A DNA stretch of 64,000 nucleotides from the NCBI GenBank assembly GCA_018340375.1, contig JAFFJZ010000003.1, forward strand, positions 21,142,001 through 21,206,000, given 5' to 3'. Numbering within the stretch: the first letter of the stretch is position 1; every line of letters begins with the position of its first letter. Under the pieces are notes generated by a model, which saw only the letters and a list, made by a program, of their open reading frames with translations, made no database searches and was not told where the DNA came from. This stretch comes from Gonatopus flavifemur. Lineage: Eukaryota; Arthropoda; Insecta; Hymenoptera; Dryinidae. Shown piece by piece: positions 1 to 15,800 of this stretch. A program made the translations under genes and the position numbers.

Positions 1-35
1 TAATAATAATAATAGTAATAATAATAATAATAATT
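1..35. repeat. TAA trinucleotide microsatellite
   Basis: Twelve near-perfect TAA units, one interrupted by TAG, at the left edge. Confidence 0.9.
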
Positions 36-3000
36 GTATATGCTCTAAATTCACAATGCATGACATTATAATATCGCCAGCTACCACACAAATCATGCCA
101 CATATTTGAACAGGGGAAGATAAACAGTGATTTTTCCTTACATTTCGAGGAAAATATGTTTTTTTGTTTTCAAAGCAGTTTTTTTTCTTTACCTAAAATG
201 ATTTCTTCAAGTTTTCTTTACTAAATTTATTCACGTCATTAAAACTCATGTACACTTATATACGTGTCAGATTGGAGTGCTTATTTCTTTATCTTGTTAA
301 TAAGAATTAAATAACCGACTCTCATCATCACACACCCATTCCTTTTATTTTGTCAGTTACCGATTCATGTTTTATCTAATCAGTCTTTTAAAATTCTCTC
401 ACGGAGTTTGCGGCCAATACACCTTTCGTACATAACAACCCACACTATTAGTTTTCTTTTTGTTGCTGTTGTTGTTGTTGTTTTCATACTTTATACAAGT
501 TCATTTTACTGTTCGACTTGTTTCTCTCTTTGTTTTTCTTGTTAATTCTAAACGAAGTTTTATCTCCAATTCCTGATACAGATTGGCATATTACTTACAG
601 TTTAATTACTTATACAACTGTCGTACAATAAGAATATATGGGATTCAGCGGTATTTACTACAACAAAAAAGAAATTATATAAATTGAAATATTGTCCACT
701 ACCAACTAAACAACGAATATTTCTTTTCCCTTTTCAATTCTCATCACAATTGCAATTTTATTTTATTAATTCTTTGAGGATGTGGTATCTGGAAATTTAC
801 TGTTTTTTCTTTTTGTGTGTGTGTGTGTGTGTGTGTTTATCAGTTATAATCACAAAAGAACGAAGATTTCCTTACGATATACTCGAACATGGAAATTTCA
901 AAGTATAGGAAAATATTTGCATTGATATTAATTGTAATTTGACTATATCCAATATTTCAATAGATAACTTCAATATGCGAATAGCGTTATATTGACGTGT
1001 TCATTGGTAGCTTGATAAACATCTTGGTATATAAAATAATGACCTATTCTAAACCGATAACAATGCAATTATCAAAGGTATGATAAATGTAAAATTATAT
1101 ATATAACACAAAACAGATGAAAAACATAAATTGTTTCAAATTTTCAGGCAGAATCTTATAATTTTCTTTCGTGATTTAAATTAACTTCATTTTTCGATAC
1201 TGAAAATAACCAGTGGATTATATATGTACAAATATTTGTATATACACACGGGTACAGGAAAAAGGGTAATTTCCAATGAATTTCATATTTCGTATAGTGT
1301 TTCTTGAGGAGACGCTGAAGCCGGGCCTCCAGCTGAATTGTTTCTCTCGAATTATTCAGAATTATGAAATTTTATTATGCCATTTTGAAATGATTTGAAC
1401 GAAATAGTTTGCCTAGAGTCCCGGCACTATCAAACTCTTGAAGAAAATTTGAAGTCTCGAAATGACTAGAGTCTCTTGCCCCAGAAATTTTCGAAAATAT
1501 CTCAATGAAGCACAAATGTTTAGCTTGGCAATGCATCTTCTTTGAATCAAAGAGGAAATGCAACTGCTAGCGAACTTCGACAATGAGGAAGACAGATTTG
1601 AAATCCAGTAATGTTTCTGGAGACTTCAGAATTCTTTGACCCTTCAATTTCATTTGACATAATTCTAGTTTCCAACTCACGAATTCAAAGCTTTCATAAT
1701 CAATCAATTAATGGCTCAACTGGCTCCCTTTCTCCCGCACACTCACATATACGAAACTATCCCAAATTTGAAATGATTTTCATAAAAATTTCAATATTCA
1801 GAACAAATTTCTAAAATAATTGGATAAATAAAGCGTATTCATCTAAAAAATATATTCAAGATTTTTTTATAAATACTCAATTTTACAATGAAACGATAAA
1901 AGAAAAGGGTGTTGTTAAAACAGCGTAAAACATATTTACAAATTGATATAAATTCTTCCTTTCGTTCGTTCTTTACGAGAGAAAATAACTTTAGGCGAAA
2001 GCCATCGGTGAATTTCGAATTAAAATTGATTTGTACAATAATAACTGCCTGAAAATGAAATTTACAAAAATCGGATGTATGAACAATTATAATAACATTA
2101 ATAATATCAATAATATGATTTGCCAATACGTAAGAAGTTCTTTGTTTTCGTTCTTTTCTTTAACTGGAATATTGTAGGCACTAAAAATAATCATACTCAG
2201 TTCTAAAAAGAAAAAAAGAGGAGTTAAAGATAATTGCTAACTAGTAACACATCACTTTTTTTTTTTAATTGAAATAGGTAAAATCGCTAGAAATAGATTA
2301 AAGCATAACAAGTGACTATTTAATATTAATCTTATGTTTTTTTTGCCTGTCTTTTCATTTTACTAACGTAACATACTTTTACACGCATTAGACATTCATA
2401 CCTGGTCACACAACTTACAGGGCACATGTGTACGTACAGTACGCTACAGACATATTAGACACACGCATTAATCACACACATACATCGAAGCATTCAAGAG
2501 ATATCAACAATATTATTCACTTACATATATACACATATACACACGTAACGGATAAAAATACGTGTTTATGCACGCACGTATGTATACATCACATATGCAT
2601 GGATTATTCAGCGAAATGGCAATATGCCATCTTTCGATTATAAGACTAGCTGAGGCCTGCACTAATTACGAGTCATGCAATTGAACGTTCAAGATGATTC
2701 AATCTCAAACGATTGAAACGATTTAGTAAAAAAAATTGTAACCTTTGTCTCGAAGCACACATAGGGGGACCTGGCCTCTACTGTTTTTTTTTTTTACTTC
2801 AACATTGTGTTCTTCTCACTTTTAATTTTTAATATGTTTTAGCAAGTTGCATATAAAAATTCACTTTTTTATGCATCTATGCAATAGGATAATCGTATCA
2901 ATAGTTCGAAATAGAAAAACCAAGAGATTTTCAACTAAATTATCGTGGATGGATGATAGATTTCATAAGAAAGTTTTATTTAATTATAGGAAAGAATTTA

Positions 3001-3080
3001 ATATAGGAACTTATATGTTTATCGGGTTTATCGTGAACTATTGATACCGTATAACCCTATTGTATGCATAATTTTCTACT
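36..3080. other. WNK 3' flank, no gene seen
   Basis: AT-rich sequence with simple repeats, including a GT run at 815-836. Short open frames here have no recognisable content. The right part may be WNK 3' UTR. Confidence 0.6.
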
Positions 3081-3086
3081 TTTATT
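3081..3086 (-). terminator. candidate WNK polyadenylation signal
   Basis: The first AATAAA on the minus strand after the stop lies 109 bases downstream. Other AT-rich hexamers follow, so a longer 3' UTR is possible. Confidence 0.4.
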
Positions 3087-3194
3087 AAAAGCATTAAATT
3101 ATCATACATAAAATATTGAATAATCATGGACAGCGTGTGAAATAATTTCAAATTGACTTCAAAATACAGAATATCAATGATTTCTCATCGAGTG

Positions 3195-3850
3195 CTATTG
3201 ATCTTCCTGGGAGGAGGAAGGTGCTGTTTGATTATAATTTTCATTACTAGACTGCGGTTCTCCTGGAGGCGTAGCGCTACAAGAATTGTCTATGTGAAAC
3301 GGTGTGGCAGGGGTAGCCGGTTGAGACTGAGGAGTTGTACCGGGCGGTGCATAAATCAGTCTGTATCCAGCTGGTAAAAAGAAACCCCCGTGCGGGGCGC
3401 AACTAAACGTTTGAAAACTGGCTAACGGAGGAGGAGCTTCGTGGTACTGAATGTAGCCTCCGGAACTGTTGGATGTAGGTACAGTTGTTGGCGCGGGTAA
3501 TGTTCCAGTTGCGGATACCGTTATATTTCCTGCATCTGGTGGTAATACAGGGGTGAATTGGTATTGCGCCGGATTTAACACTGCTAAATCTGTCATTTCA
3601 GATGGCTCATTTGAATAACTTATACCCTGTTGGGTGGAAATGTGTTGCTGCATACTTTCCGAAGGCACTACTGGAATTGGGATAACATATGCGTGTGGTA
3701 TGCTAGTTGTCGTTTGTTGTTGAGGAAGTTGCAAAGGTGTTTGTTTCAACTTCTGCATTGCCAGTTTTAACGTTTCTTCGGTATCCAAGTAATTATTTGG
3801 TCCTTTCTGTAGCGGGGTTTGCGGCGCTGTGCTGAACATCAAGTAGTCTT
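3195..3850 (-). CDS. Wnk: WNK exon 19, C-terminus and stop
   Basis: The acceptor GAATAG|AAGAC completes a Glu codon ([11 protein letters not shown]). It encodes a helix [19 protein letters not shown] and a Pro/Thr/Ser-rich tail ending SSSQEDQ and TAG. Confidence 0.85.
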
Positions 3851-6800
3851 CTATTCCCGGTAACCTTGTTTGACCTTAATTTGCGAATAAATTATTGTAT
3901 AATCAGTCGTATCGATGTTTTCAATTCGATTATTACGTTGTTTCAATAAATTATTTATTTACCTGCAACACTCGTTGTCACTGTATGATAAAGTACTGGA
4001 TGATGCTGATGTTGATGCAGTACACTTGCTTGTTGTTGCTGTTGAATTAATAACTGTAATTGATGTTGTTGAAAACGTTCCAACTCTTCTCTATGCCTTT
4101 TTTGAAGCATTTCCAATTCCATAGTTTGCCTAAATGAATTGAATCGATTAGATTATTTATCGAATGCTCTTCGCGTTAAATTTCAATTCCCCGAGTAGAA
4201 ACAAAGAACGATATTGATTAAAAAAATCTTCAGTAAAGTGAAAATTCCAGATTTGGGAACATACATTCCTCATCGAGTCAAACGTCGAATGAAGGAGTTA
4301 CTAGCGACTTTGCCTAAATTTTTGTAAAAATTACAGATTGCCGAAGGCTTTTGAAGTGCTGAATCCGAATCTAAGCTATGAATTTCACAATTGACTCTGG
4401 TTTTCGGGATATCCTAATCTAAGGGATCAAAAAACAGCGATTTTCACCTAAATTGGAGGTTCTCTGCCAAAAATGCTAGACAGATTCGAACCAAAAATAG
4501 TTGTCAGGCTTTGAACGGTTTTTATCTCAAGAAATCTGGTCAAAAACTAACAAAATGTCTACCTGATTTCGTCCGGGATCATCAAATTGTCAGTTTTGGA
4601 TAAAATCTTCCAATTTGCTGATCCCAGCCAAAATCAGGTAGACATTTTGTTAGCTTTTTTTGTACAACTATTTTTGGTTCGGATGTGGCTGGCATTTTCA
4701 GCAGGGTTCTGTCTCATCAAACTTTTTCTTTTATTCGGAGAGCTATAAACATCATTTTAAAGTGTGAACGTTGCCCTTCCAAATGCCGTTGACACATCGC
4801 ATATTGAAATTTCCATGTTTGTGAATTTACCTATAATCTGCAACAACATCACGGATGCCTGTATATTACCGAATTGGATTCTTTTATCAGGAAACATTCA
4901 AAATAATTGAATAACAGGTCATTTTTTGCTGACGTCAAAGATCTAACTTTGATTCTGAGCAACTCGATTATTTTACGTCAGAAAAAAGCGATCTGTTATG
5001 AAATTATTTCGAGTGAAAGAAAATGAAGGGAAAAAAATATCATTAGCCGAGAGTCAAGCGAAGGTACAGTGAATAAAAAAGTATGTGTCGGTTCTAACGG
5101 AAAGATTTTTAGAATTTTGTTATAGTTTGTAATATTGTAGCCCTTTTGATGCATAATCGAAGCATTAAAACTCATTATCTACTCAATTGAGGACCATGGA
5201 GTTTCAATTGTTCATGGGATCATTATGTCCATTAGATTGAGCGATCGTCGATTCGTTCGTTTTGTTTTCTGGGAATACTTGTCCATTTTTGTGTTCGTAT
5301 TGGCGACCAATAATTGATCAATTTCAGTGGACCATTGAATTTCCCAATTACAGGGCAATCTTTGGTCAATGGCATTGGCATAGGTGCTGCCATCGGCTGT
5401 GAAATAATGTGACCCATAATTTGGCAATTATTGGACAATTATTTTGGTTTGAGAATGATCGAAAATTGACCAATAACTCGTTATTGATTCATATATACTA
5501 TAAAACTTTGAATCACTTTAAAATACTAATATAATAACTTTCATTTAAAAATTTGATGACGGCACTGTGAAACTGAATCCGTTCATTCAACGTGATAATA
5601 TATAATTATCCGCAACTCGCGTATTGCTAATTCAAATAGAAATTATATCCCGAAACCACACTTTTTGTTTGGAATGGAGTTCAATCGGTTCACTCAGTTA
5701 TAATAATAATAATAGGAATTTGTATCCACGCTCCAGAATTGAAATTCAAACGGAAATTGAGGTTATGAATAACCTCAATTCATCACGATAATTTTACCGC
5801 GCCATGAATATTATAAAATTCGAATAAGTTGCGATCGCAGATACGACGAAGATGAATGAATCGATAAACCACAACAATTTTTTGTAATAAACAATACATA
5901 ATGAATAATTATATCTTATTAACATGACATGACCAATACAAAATTCCATATTACCGATAGAAAATAAGTGGTGTTTTACATTTCCAGATTTTCAATTATC
6001 GACTTATGTTGAATGATCAATTTTTGGTGAATTCTATGGACCACGAGATCGATCAATAATTGTCCTCTTCTCTGTCCGCATTAGCGACCAACAATTGACC
6101 CTTCAAAACTGATCAATTTTCGATCAATCGTTATCCAATGAATGGACATGCGCATAAAGATCCTACATAATTCCAAAATAATTGATCAATTATTAGCAAA
6201 TGTCATTGGAATCAATCAAATTGACCAATGATTGAAATCGATCCATGGTTGGCTGGGATGTTGTCCCCCAAAAACAATCAAAATTCGCGAAGAATTGATT
6301 TTGAGCTGTCCTTTCGTTTTCACTTCGAATTCTTCATAATTCTTACAAAAACAAGAAACGTAAGTCCATTATGTACTGTACCTTTTATCTAACTTTTGTT
6401 TAATGATCCTACTCTTCAAAATCAAGTAAGAATCCCTCAGGATCGATTTCGCACTGTACTTTTGCCTGGCTTTCGACTAATGATGTTTTGTTTCCCAAAA
6501 TAAGTCAAAAGTCGCTGGGAATCATTTTCGAATCGTACTTGCGCTCGACTCAATTCAGATTCTCAATAATGGGTACAAAAATAAAAAAATGTTACGAGTA
6601 ATCCTTTTATACGATGTCTGATTCGATAAACGATTTATGTTTCCAAGTCTAGGATCGTTCTGTAAACTGTATTTCTTCGATCCTTCCTCCATCATCGAAC
6701 CCGCAACTGTGTTGTTTTTTTACTTGGGAATTACTAAAATTTACATACCTTTTAATCAATAACTGATATTCTTCACTGGGAGTCAAAAGGGGATGTTTCT

Positions 6801-9800
6801 CTTCTTTCTCCGACTACAAATCACATAATACAATATTTCAATAAATTGATCAACATAAAAATGGTTATTCCGATATTCAATCGACATAGAAAAAAAACTC
6901 ACTTCGATAATTGGCACGCTGTTGCAAAGAGTTGACTGAACTGGCGGCACAGACCCTTCTCGACTATGAATTACTTGTAAGGGGGTTCCTATGTATCGTA
7001 AAAATAAAATAATTACTGTTCGATACAGTTATTGGCATTTCGAATGCGTTGAAAAAAGTGTTAGGTTCATCATTGAAAATTTCCAATTTTCAAATGTCAA
7101 GTTATTGATCCGAATCAACCCGTACACCACAACCACTGATCGCCGGACCTCTCTTCGTCGCTTCTCCGTGTACCTTGTATCCACGTTTTCGCCTCCACGG
7201 AGATGCGACGTGGAGATCGGTGAGTGTGCTGTCAGGGAATATAAATTTCATTTGAACGGAGAATAATTATAAACAATCGTCGTACCTCGATTGTCATCCG
7301 GATGTTGAACGATTACATGAGACTCGATAGATTTATGAATTTCCTGTTGTAACGATCCAGGTAATTCCTGCTGGTGTGGTAGCACATCAGCGCTAGGTGG
7401 TCCCGCAACTTTAGAAACCATAAATCTTGATATTTTCCTAACCGGTTGAACTAATGCAGTTTTCTGAAAAAAATAAACAATACAAATAGCTTTCAAAGCA
7501 TAAAAAGTAACTTAGAATGAGAAAACAAATCCAAGGATGTTTACCATAAATACCTCAGAAGTGTTATCTTGAATTTCTTGTACGGGTGTACTGGTGTCTG
7601 ATCGTGGCACAACAACGCTTGGAGGAACCGTCGCTACGGGGACAGTGGTAGTTGGAAGGACAGTTGTGAGTAAAGTTTGCGTCGGTTGCAGTACCGGTTG
7701 TGGTTGGCTAGGATTTACATTCGGCACTGGTGTCAACGGTAACGGGGAAGTCGTTGGAAGTGTTGGCACCCTATGATGAATCTTCGCTAATTCTTGTTCC
7801 AACTCCTGCAGTCGAGACCCCGGCCTCTGCAATCTCGCTTTAACATTTTCCTTACTCGGACTCATAGTTTCTTGTCCCGTTGATCCTGATATCGGGCTAT
7901 CGAGCGTGCATTCCACATTCTGAATCTATAAATAAAAAGAATCATACAATTCAATTCAATTCAATTTCCAGAACGAAAGAAAGATTCTTTGAAGTCAACT
8001 TACACTTTGCGAAGATCCTAACTGAGAGATGAGGACCTCTTGATTGGGAAATTGTGCCTCGGTGACTATTCCACAATTAGGATCGATCGAAGTACAAGTA
8101 GAAGAATGCATAGTGGTTTGAGGAGACAACGGGCCCTAGAATTTCAAATTCATCATTTTAATTCATTCGTTGAATTAAGGGAGAAATAATAATGAATCAA
8201 TGAATTTTCTGTTACCATGATTTGAGTTCCCGAAGTCGGCATACCAATGTTAACGAGTTTTTGCTGTAAAGAATGCATGTAAGCATCGTACCCCCCTGTG
8301 ACTTGTTGACTTTGAGGCGTGGCTGGGTAACTTATCGGGGGTGTACCAACGTTCAACGATTCCGATGGTTGACTGGTCAATTGTACCAGTTTTTGATGCA
8401 AGTCCGCGATCGTTTGCGGTCCCACACTGCTGCCGCTGACAGGAATGGAAGCGCTGTTGCTACCTCCCCCCGTCGTTACATCGGATTGTTTGTCCAACGA
8501 ATTTTGTTGACTGAGTTTCCGATGTTGCTGACTTTGCGAATTTTGTTGAGATATTTGACTTTGAGCAAAATACGCCGAATCTACGGATTCTATCAAAGTG
8601 TGCTCCGGAGTCACATCGTGACTAGAATTTTCATTTTCCGATGAAAGCAATTGAATATCGGAACTAGTTCGTCTAAGACTATTCAGGTTCACACTTTCTG
8701 GATTTTCAACTTCCAATGTTTTGGAGTTCGGAACGTGCGATTCCGGAAGCTTCAAATGTAAATTCAATTGATCGGAAGGAATGATATTCTCGTTGGGCTG
8801 TTCTTGTACTACGGGGTTCTGCTGCGGGGGAAGCGATTGTTGCAATTGAGGTTGGCACGGTATTTGTTGTTGCATTTGTTGCATGGGTAAAGGTGGTTGT
8901 AATACATTTTGTCCGACAACGGTGGTAACAGCTTGATTCGTTACTATGTGAGTTTGAACGTTGGAGAAATTTTGTTGCATCATCTGATCGTTTTGTGGTA
9001 CTATCATCTGACTTTGATGAAATGTTTGTTGAATGTTCTGCGGCATCATTTGTTGGACATTTTGGGGAGTCTGTTGGATTTGCGAATGCATCTGAACTTG
9101 ACAAACCTCGGGCTGTATCGGTTGGAAATACTGCTCAGGTTGAAGAACAGGTTTACATTCAACGATATTCGAGTTGATTTGTTCGTGAGTGGTAGTCGTA
9201 GGATGGGTTACGTTTTTTGTTTTAGGATTCGATAATATGTTAGCCAAATTCTGAGCCAAATCTGGCAACGTCGATGACACTTCTTTCGTCTTGATCACAG
9301 CTTTTGGTAAACTCTCTGGATTCGTTACGGGATGAGAAGAAGAAATTTGTGCTGTAACTGGAACAGCTGCGTTTCCTGGTTGCGATCCATTGTAATGAGG
9401 CATTTGAAGGTGTTGACCAGAGTCTGAAGCTCCCTGAGGATTCAACAGAGCGTTAGAAACTTCCTGAGTTACTATTGGGGTGTGCTGTACCGGCACTACA
9501 GGAACATGCGGTACCGCGGATACCGTAGAATGTCTTCTGTCATCCGATAATACCAAGGTATCCGATAATTGAGAATCACTGGAGATATTCGAAGTGCTGG
9601 AAATATTTGATATTCTCCGGTTCCTTTCGTCCAAGTTCTGTTGTTGTAATTGTTGAATTTGGCCAGAAAGTACAACGTATTGTTGCTGGGGTTGTTGCGG
9701 TTGGGGCGTTGGTTGAGAAACGAATTGCTGCACTGGTCTGAGGACTTGTTGATTTTGAATTTCCGACTGGGGTGGAATTTGAGAGATTAAATTATGTTGC

Positions 9801-12800
9801 GCGGTGGATGAAGTTTGGTACTGCATTTGAGATTGCCCAGTCGAATGTTGTAATTGTTGGAGTTGTGAGTCCGGTTGCATGACATTCTGAAGCGAGGTTT
9901 GATACTGTATGCTCTGTCCTTGTGCTTGTGATATTAAATTATGTTGCTGCACTTGTGATATATTCTGCGCCACAACCGTTTGTTGTTGTATCGATTGTTG
10001 GACACTGTCAATTTGTTCCACAGGCTGAACGACTTCAACATTTTGTGTAGTAGGTGCATCCATGATGGTTTCTTCTACAGTTTCTTGCTTCGTTATAACT
10101 TCACTTTTAATACCCGAATGAACAATTTCGGAATTCTCATTAGAAACCGATGAATCTCCTTCCGCGAAGACTTTCTGTTCCATAACAGGACTGACTAGGA
10201 AGCGGGAAATTTTCCGTATCGGTGCTGGAGGGGCCAAGGTTTCCATGGTAGTTGTATCCGAAGGACACGTTTTTTCCTCTTCCTTATTCGCGCTTTCATA
10301 ATCTACAGATTCATTTCTCTGCGAAGCGATTTCCGTTGTTTCCTTTGTCTCGTTTTTCAAGATCTCCTCTTGCTGTCTTTCTAAAACTGTTTCGCCGGAA
10401 ATAGTAGGGTTTGTACTTGATTCTTGAGTATCATTTGGATCGCTCAGCACATTCGTTGGAGTTAAAGTGTCGGTATTTTGGGTAGAAGTTGACGATCTTC
10501 GAGAGACTTCTGTTGATACGGCTTCCGTTCCTGTGGTACCATCGGTTGTCGGAACGCTTTGTTGTCTTTCCAATGATGCATTTGTGATGTGTGATATGAT
10601 TTGATCGATTGGCAACAGTTTTGTAGGAGTGGAAGTGTTCGAAGTTTCGTCTCTCTGAAATATAATTCAATTTTATTGAAGATTAACTTTATCTCGTAAA
10701 ATAAAAAACAAACAAACAAACAGAATACGTAAATATGAAGAAACAAAAAATTGGTATCTAATTGATAATTGATTATTTTCATATTCACGCACGTATAAAA
10801 TAATAAGGTAATGAAGTATCTAAATATATCTTACATTCACTCTTGGTGGAATCTTAATTTTAATTCTGTTCTGAGTGTTCTCAGCACTCAGTGAGTATTA
10901 GAGAATAAGGTTAAAAATTAATTAAGGAAGATAAGTCTTCAACATTAATGAATCAATCATAAAAATGGTGTATTGCAAGCCACACACGGAGAAAATATCA
11001 TACCAAATAATAATACAAAAGTATCAGTTTGAGATTACAGAATAAAATAATGATGTTTTAATAATAACATGAACAGATATGGATAGATATAATATAGTCT
11101 AGTTACCTTATACATATATATATGCGATCTGTTAGGAATATATTTTTATACCATAATATTCGAGTACTATATATCTTCTCTGTTTGCAAGGTATATGAAT
11201 TGTGAATCTTAGGTTTTGCTTAGCAAGTGTCGAATAATAGAATATCAAATACAAAATGCCAACTTCATATTGTGCCAAAATTTTTGTAAATGTATCTTAA
11301 AATAGACAAGTGTCGAGAGGGCATGACATGATGAAATTTGCAGTCATATTATATATAATCCCATATCATATATTTCGTATGGTATAATGGCATTTATAAA
11401 ACGAGCTGGAAGTATGTAAATCTAATAGAATCAATATATATTTATTATCACATGTATTCCATTTTATATTTAACTATCGGAATGCATTTTTACGATATCT
11501 GAATTTATCTAAAAAGTGTTTCAATTTGTCCAAAGAGTCTCTGAAACGCACCTGGGATGATTTCACGTGTCCTAAACGTCCAAAATTTGTTAATTTCCTC
11601 CAATTCGAGTCTAAATTCGAAATGAAGGACCAATATTCCGAGTTTGTGCGTTTTTATAAATTTTTACATGAATCTTGGAATTAATAATTATCAAATCCAC
11701 CTGCTCAACACAATGATTTTATACAAAGAACAATTCTCCGGGGGATTAAATGTTTTTCAATAGTCTCGCAAAAAAGATTATCAAATTCAACTACAATAAT
11801 GAATGAATTGTAATTATTAGTTGACAGCAGATGAAAATTTAAATAAATTATACTTTTTTTCATACTAATTTTTCAAATATTCCACAATTTTGTCGAGGAA
11901 AGAATTAAAATTGTTCACGATGAGCCCACCTCGTCTTGTACTGAATAATGTAATACATATTTATGATATTTAACGCATTAGATGAGTATTTATTCAATGC
12001 ATCCTCGTTGTTATTTAATTCTGTATAATTAAACCTGAACACGATAGGTTGAAACATAAATTATCAGGGTGTCTACCAGAACTGGAAAATCTGGAAAAGT
12101 CAGGAAAAAATCAGGAAAGTTTTAGTGAAAACGATGAAAGTCGTCGGGAATTCTTTTCGTTCAACACTATATTTATGCATACTGTAAGGAATTATCGTAA
12201 AATGTTGACAGCAAAATTCTACTTCAAAATAGATCTGTTATAGTTAATTTCTATTGCAAATTTTGATAAATGTGAAATTTCTCGATTTCCAAACTTTTCT
12301 TATTTCAGATACTTCAATTTTTTATTATCTCTGTGTCAAAATACGTTGCAGAAGTATCTCTGTTTGAAGTTATCCCTGTTATAAAATATGTAAATTTCAA
12401 AATATGTTTGTTTATGAATATCTCCATACGAAAATAAGAGGACAGAAAAGAGACTCTAATTCGCATTTCTCTATTTCCAAATATCTGCACTGGTGGATAA
12501 TTCTATTTCAAAATAAGTCTGTGTTGCGGTTCATCTCTATTGGAATATTCTTCAGTGACAATCGTGATTAAAAAAAATTGATGGTGTATTGTATCGACAC
12601 GAAGATGGTAATAATTACACAAGAAGAAAACCTCTAAATAGGTATTTAGTTTTTGTGACTTTGTTGGATAACACTCACATTGTTTGATTGGCAATTTTTG
12701 TCATTTCGAACACCTTTTTGCAATAGAATTCTATACTTGGCGCACTCGCATTAATTCAATTATCAATTTCTTTTTATTGTGATTGTCACTTGCGAATATT

Positions 12801-15800
12801 CTACAATATATTATAAAATATTTTACAACAGGAATATCTTCGAACAGAGATATTTCTGCAACATATTTTGAGACAGAGATATTGAACCAACCGCAACTAC
12901 AACAGATCTATTTTGAAATAGAAATATTTAAAAATAGAGAAATGAGAATTAGAGTCCTTGTTTTGCCGAAATTTTCAAAATTTTAAATGGCGGATTTCCG
13001 CATGTTCACAGAATCTTGCGGAAATTATGTATAGATACACAGGGATTTTCGACATTCCTGATTCTGAATCCGTTGTTAGAATCTGTAGGTTCAAAATGGT
13101 GGATTCAAAATCATAATTCGAAAATTCACAAGATTTTGCTAGAATTTTGACCCTATGGATTTTTAGGATCCATACAAAATTTTGAGTTGAATGATATAAA
13201 ATATAAATGAGATTTAGATTTTTTGGACCTTCAGTCAAGTATTTTCAATTTTCACAGTAATCACACACTTGTCACACTGGGGCGATTTCCACCCCAGCGA
13301 CAAGCATTGTTATGGCAAATAAACTATTGAATATTCTCACTTGTCCATTTTGTTTTTAAAACTCATTTAGAGTTTATTTTGAAGGACCTCGTAGGTTATA
13401 CAGTAAAAAATCAAATCTTAGCATACTAAAAAAGAGAAAATATGAAAAGAAAAATTGGAAAGTATGCTCTCGGGGTGTCACTTTTTGAGGAAGAAATGGG
13501 TCCTTTAGTGCATGGAAAAAATGCAAATCGAGAATATAGTATTCTTTAACAGAAAATTGGAGAATATTTCTTAAATTTGTAATAAAGATAAAACGGGGAA
13601 CATTTCTGTTGAATTTTATTTGAAAAAGAATGGAAAATTATCAATACTCAACAAACGATAGAAAATAATATCATCTGTTCAATTTTACAAAGTCAATAAT
13701 AAAATGTAGAAATTTTGTTACTCACTTCGTAAAATTTCATGCACGACTTTCGGAAAATTCATATTTCTTCATATTGCTTGTTGATTATTGATAATTTTTT
13801 ATTCTTTTTCAAGTAAGATTCAACAGAAATGTGAACCGTTTTATCTTTATTGCGAATTCAAGAAATATACTCAAATTTTAAGAAATATTCTCAGATTTTA
13901 AGGAATATTCTCCAATTTTCTATCAAAGGTTACTATATTCTCAATCTGCATTTTTCTCCGTGTGGCTATCGATGAAATAGCTATTTGTGTATCTAGGGAG
14001 GAAAGTGGGTGCTAAGTGTAGTGATAAGTTCATCACTGCGAATATTCACTGATTTTCATAGTGAAATATGACTAATTGTACCCGGAGAAAAATGTATGAC
14101 TGCAATAACCAATTCGTTGGTTAAATAAGGTCCAACCAATTGATTGGTTATCATGACCAATTATGTGGTTGTAACAACCAATTTTGTTGGTTGCTCCAAC
14201 TGCATTTTTTGACGCGGTCATCATAACCAACAGAATTGATTGTGACACTGACATAATTGGTTGTGACAACTAATTAATTGTGTAGACCATATTTAAGCAA
14301 CGAATTGGTCACTGCAACCATCCATTCTTCTCAGTGTAATCAGTGCAAAGAAAAGAATCAGTGACTATTCATTGATTATGCAGTGGAATGCAACTGATTG
14401 AAATCAGCGCACGGAAAAAATAATTTAGCTGCAGCAGCTAAGTAGCTAGCACGGACACGGGCAGCCATTAAATTGGCTCCTGCAGCTAAATTTTAGCTGT
14501 TACAGCAAATAAAATTTGCATTTGTAGTCAATTTATCTGCGGTAACAGCTAAAATTTAGCCGCAGGAGCTAATTTAATGGCTGTCCGTGTCCGTGTTAGC
14601 TACTTAGCTGCTGCAGCTAAATTATTTTTTCCGTGCGGCATCCTTGTAACTGCGCAATCAATGAGATACCATTGATTCAGATTTAGAGAGTAATTTTCGA
14701 CAAGTGTGAGATTTGCTGCAAGAGCCGAAGGCGAGTGCTAGCAATTGCACGAGTGAAATATTGCCGCTTTCTCCCACGTTACACATGCTATTTTTCATAA
14801 CGCCTGTGATAAAAGTTTGATAAATAGAGAGATAGAGATAGAGATGGAGAGGGAAAAAAATTACAGAAAGGACCCTCAGTTTCAGCGTAGAAGACATGCT
14901 CAAACACACTCACAGAAAGGATTTCTTGAAATGAAAAAATTTTTCTTGTCGCTGGGACAAGACTCATTTTTTTCTTGAGCCTGGAAAATTTTATTTGAAT
15001 CAAGAAAAGTTCGTTTTGATTTTAAAAGAACTTTTCTTGATTCAAGTAAAATTGACTAACCCTGGTTGGAACGTCCTTGGTAAGGAATTCGTTGATTCAA
15101 AGGGTAGAGTGAAATTGAGTCCAAATCCCATGCCAGAACTTCATAGTTGGTTCTTCTATCGGCTCCTCGTGGTTTCCACGAATGGCCCAATATGTCAATT
15201 TTACGATGGCCAGGCCAGAAACGGCACAAGAAAATAGTTTAACACATTCATTATAGTTTTCTATCAATTTACTTCCCCCACACACAACGGTCACCATACT
15301 TGGATATCCACCGTGAACGCGAATAATGACAATCATTGGATAAAAAAACACAGATACTCAAACCAATATACTCGTTCTTTCATCGTTACCTTGTGTTTTT
15401 CAAAAAATGAAATAATAATTATCATTTCGGACCTACAATCACGCGTAATGAAAAAAGTTCGCATATTAATTTGTTTCCTATCATTATACTGTGAACATCT
15501 TAATTCGAATGAATTATAGGTTACATGAATTGTAATAGAAGTTTGTTTTGTAACGTTATATCACAGATTTTCTTTTTTGTTATCTTGAAAAAGGGTCGAG
15601 TCGACCCTAAACGTTGACGGCTGTAGAACATATAAAAATATTCCGTTCGACTTTCAATTACTTGGGATTTGGAATTTAATTTCACTCTACCTTTTGCACT
15701 AAGAAAAGTGCATTATGGTTTCGGATACTATGGAGAATCGTAGCAATGTTCATGCACATGGGAATGGTTACCATTTACATGAAGATGGATACCAAATAAC

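Noticed and set aside
8273..9235. Plus-strand frames over 100 codons
   Set aside because: Shadows opposite WNK exon 12, without recognisable content.
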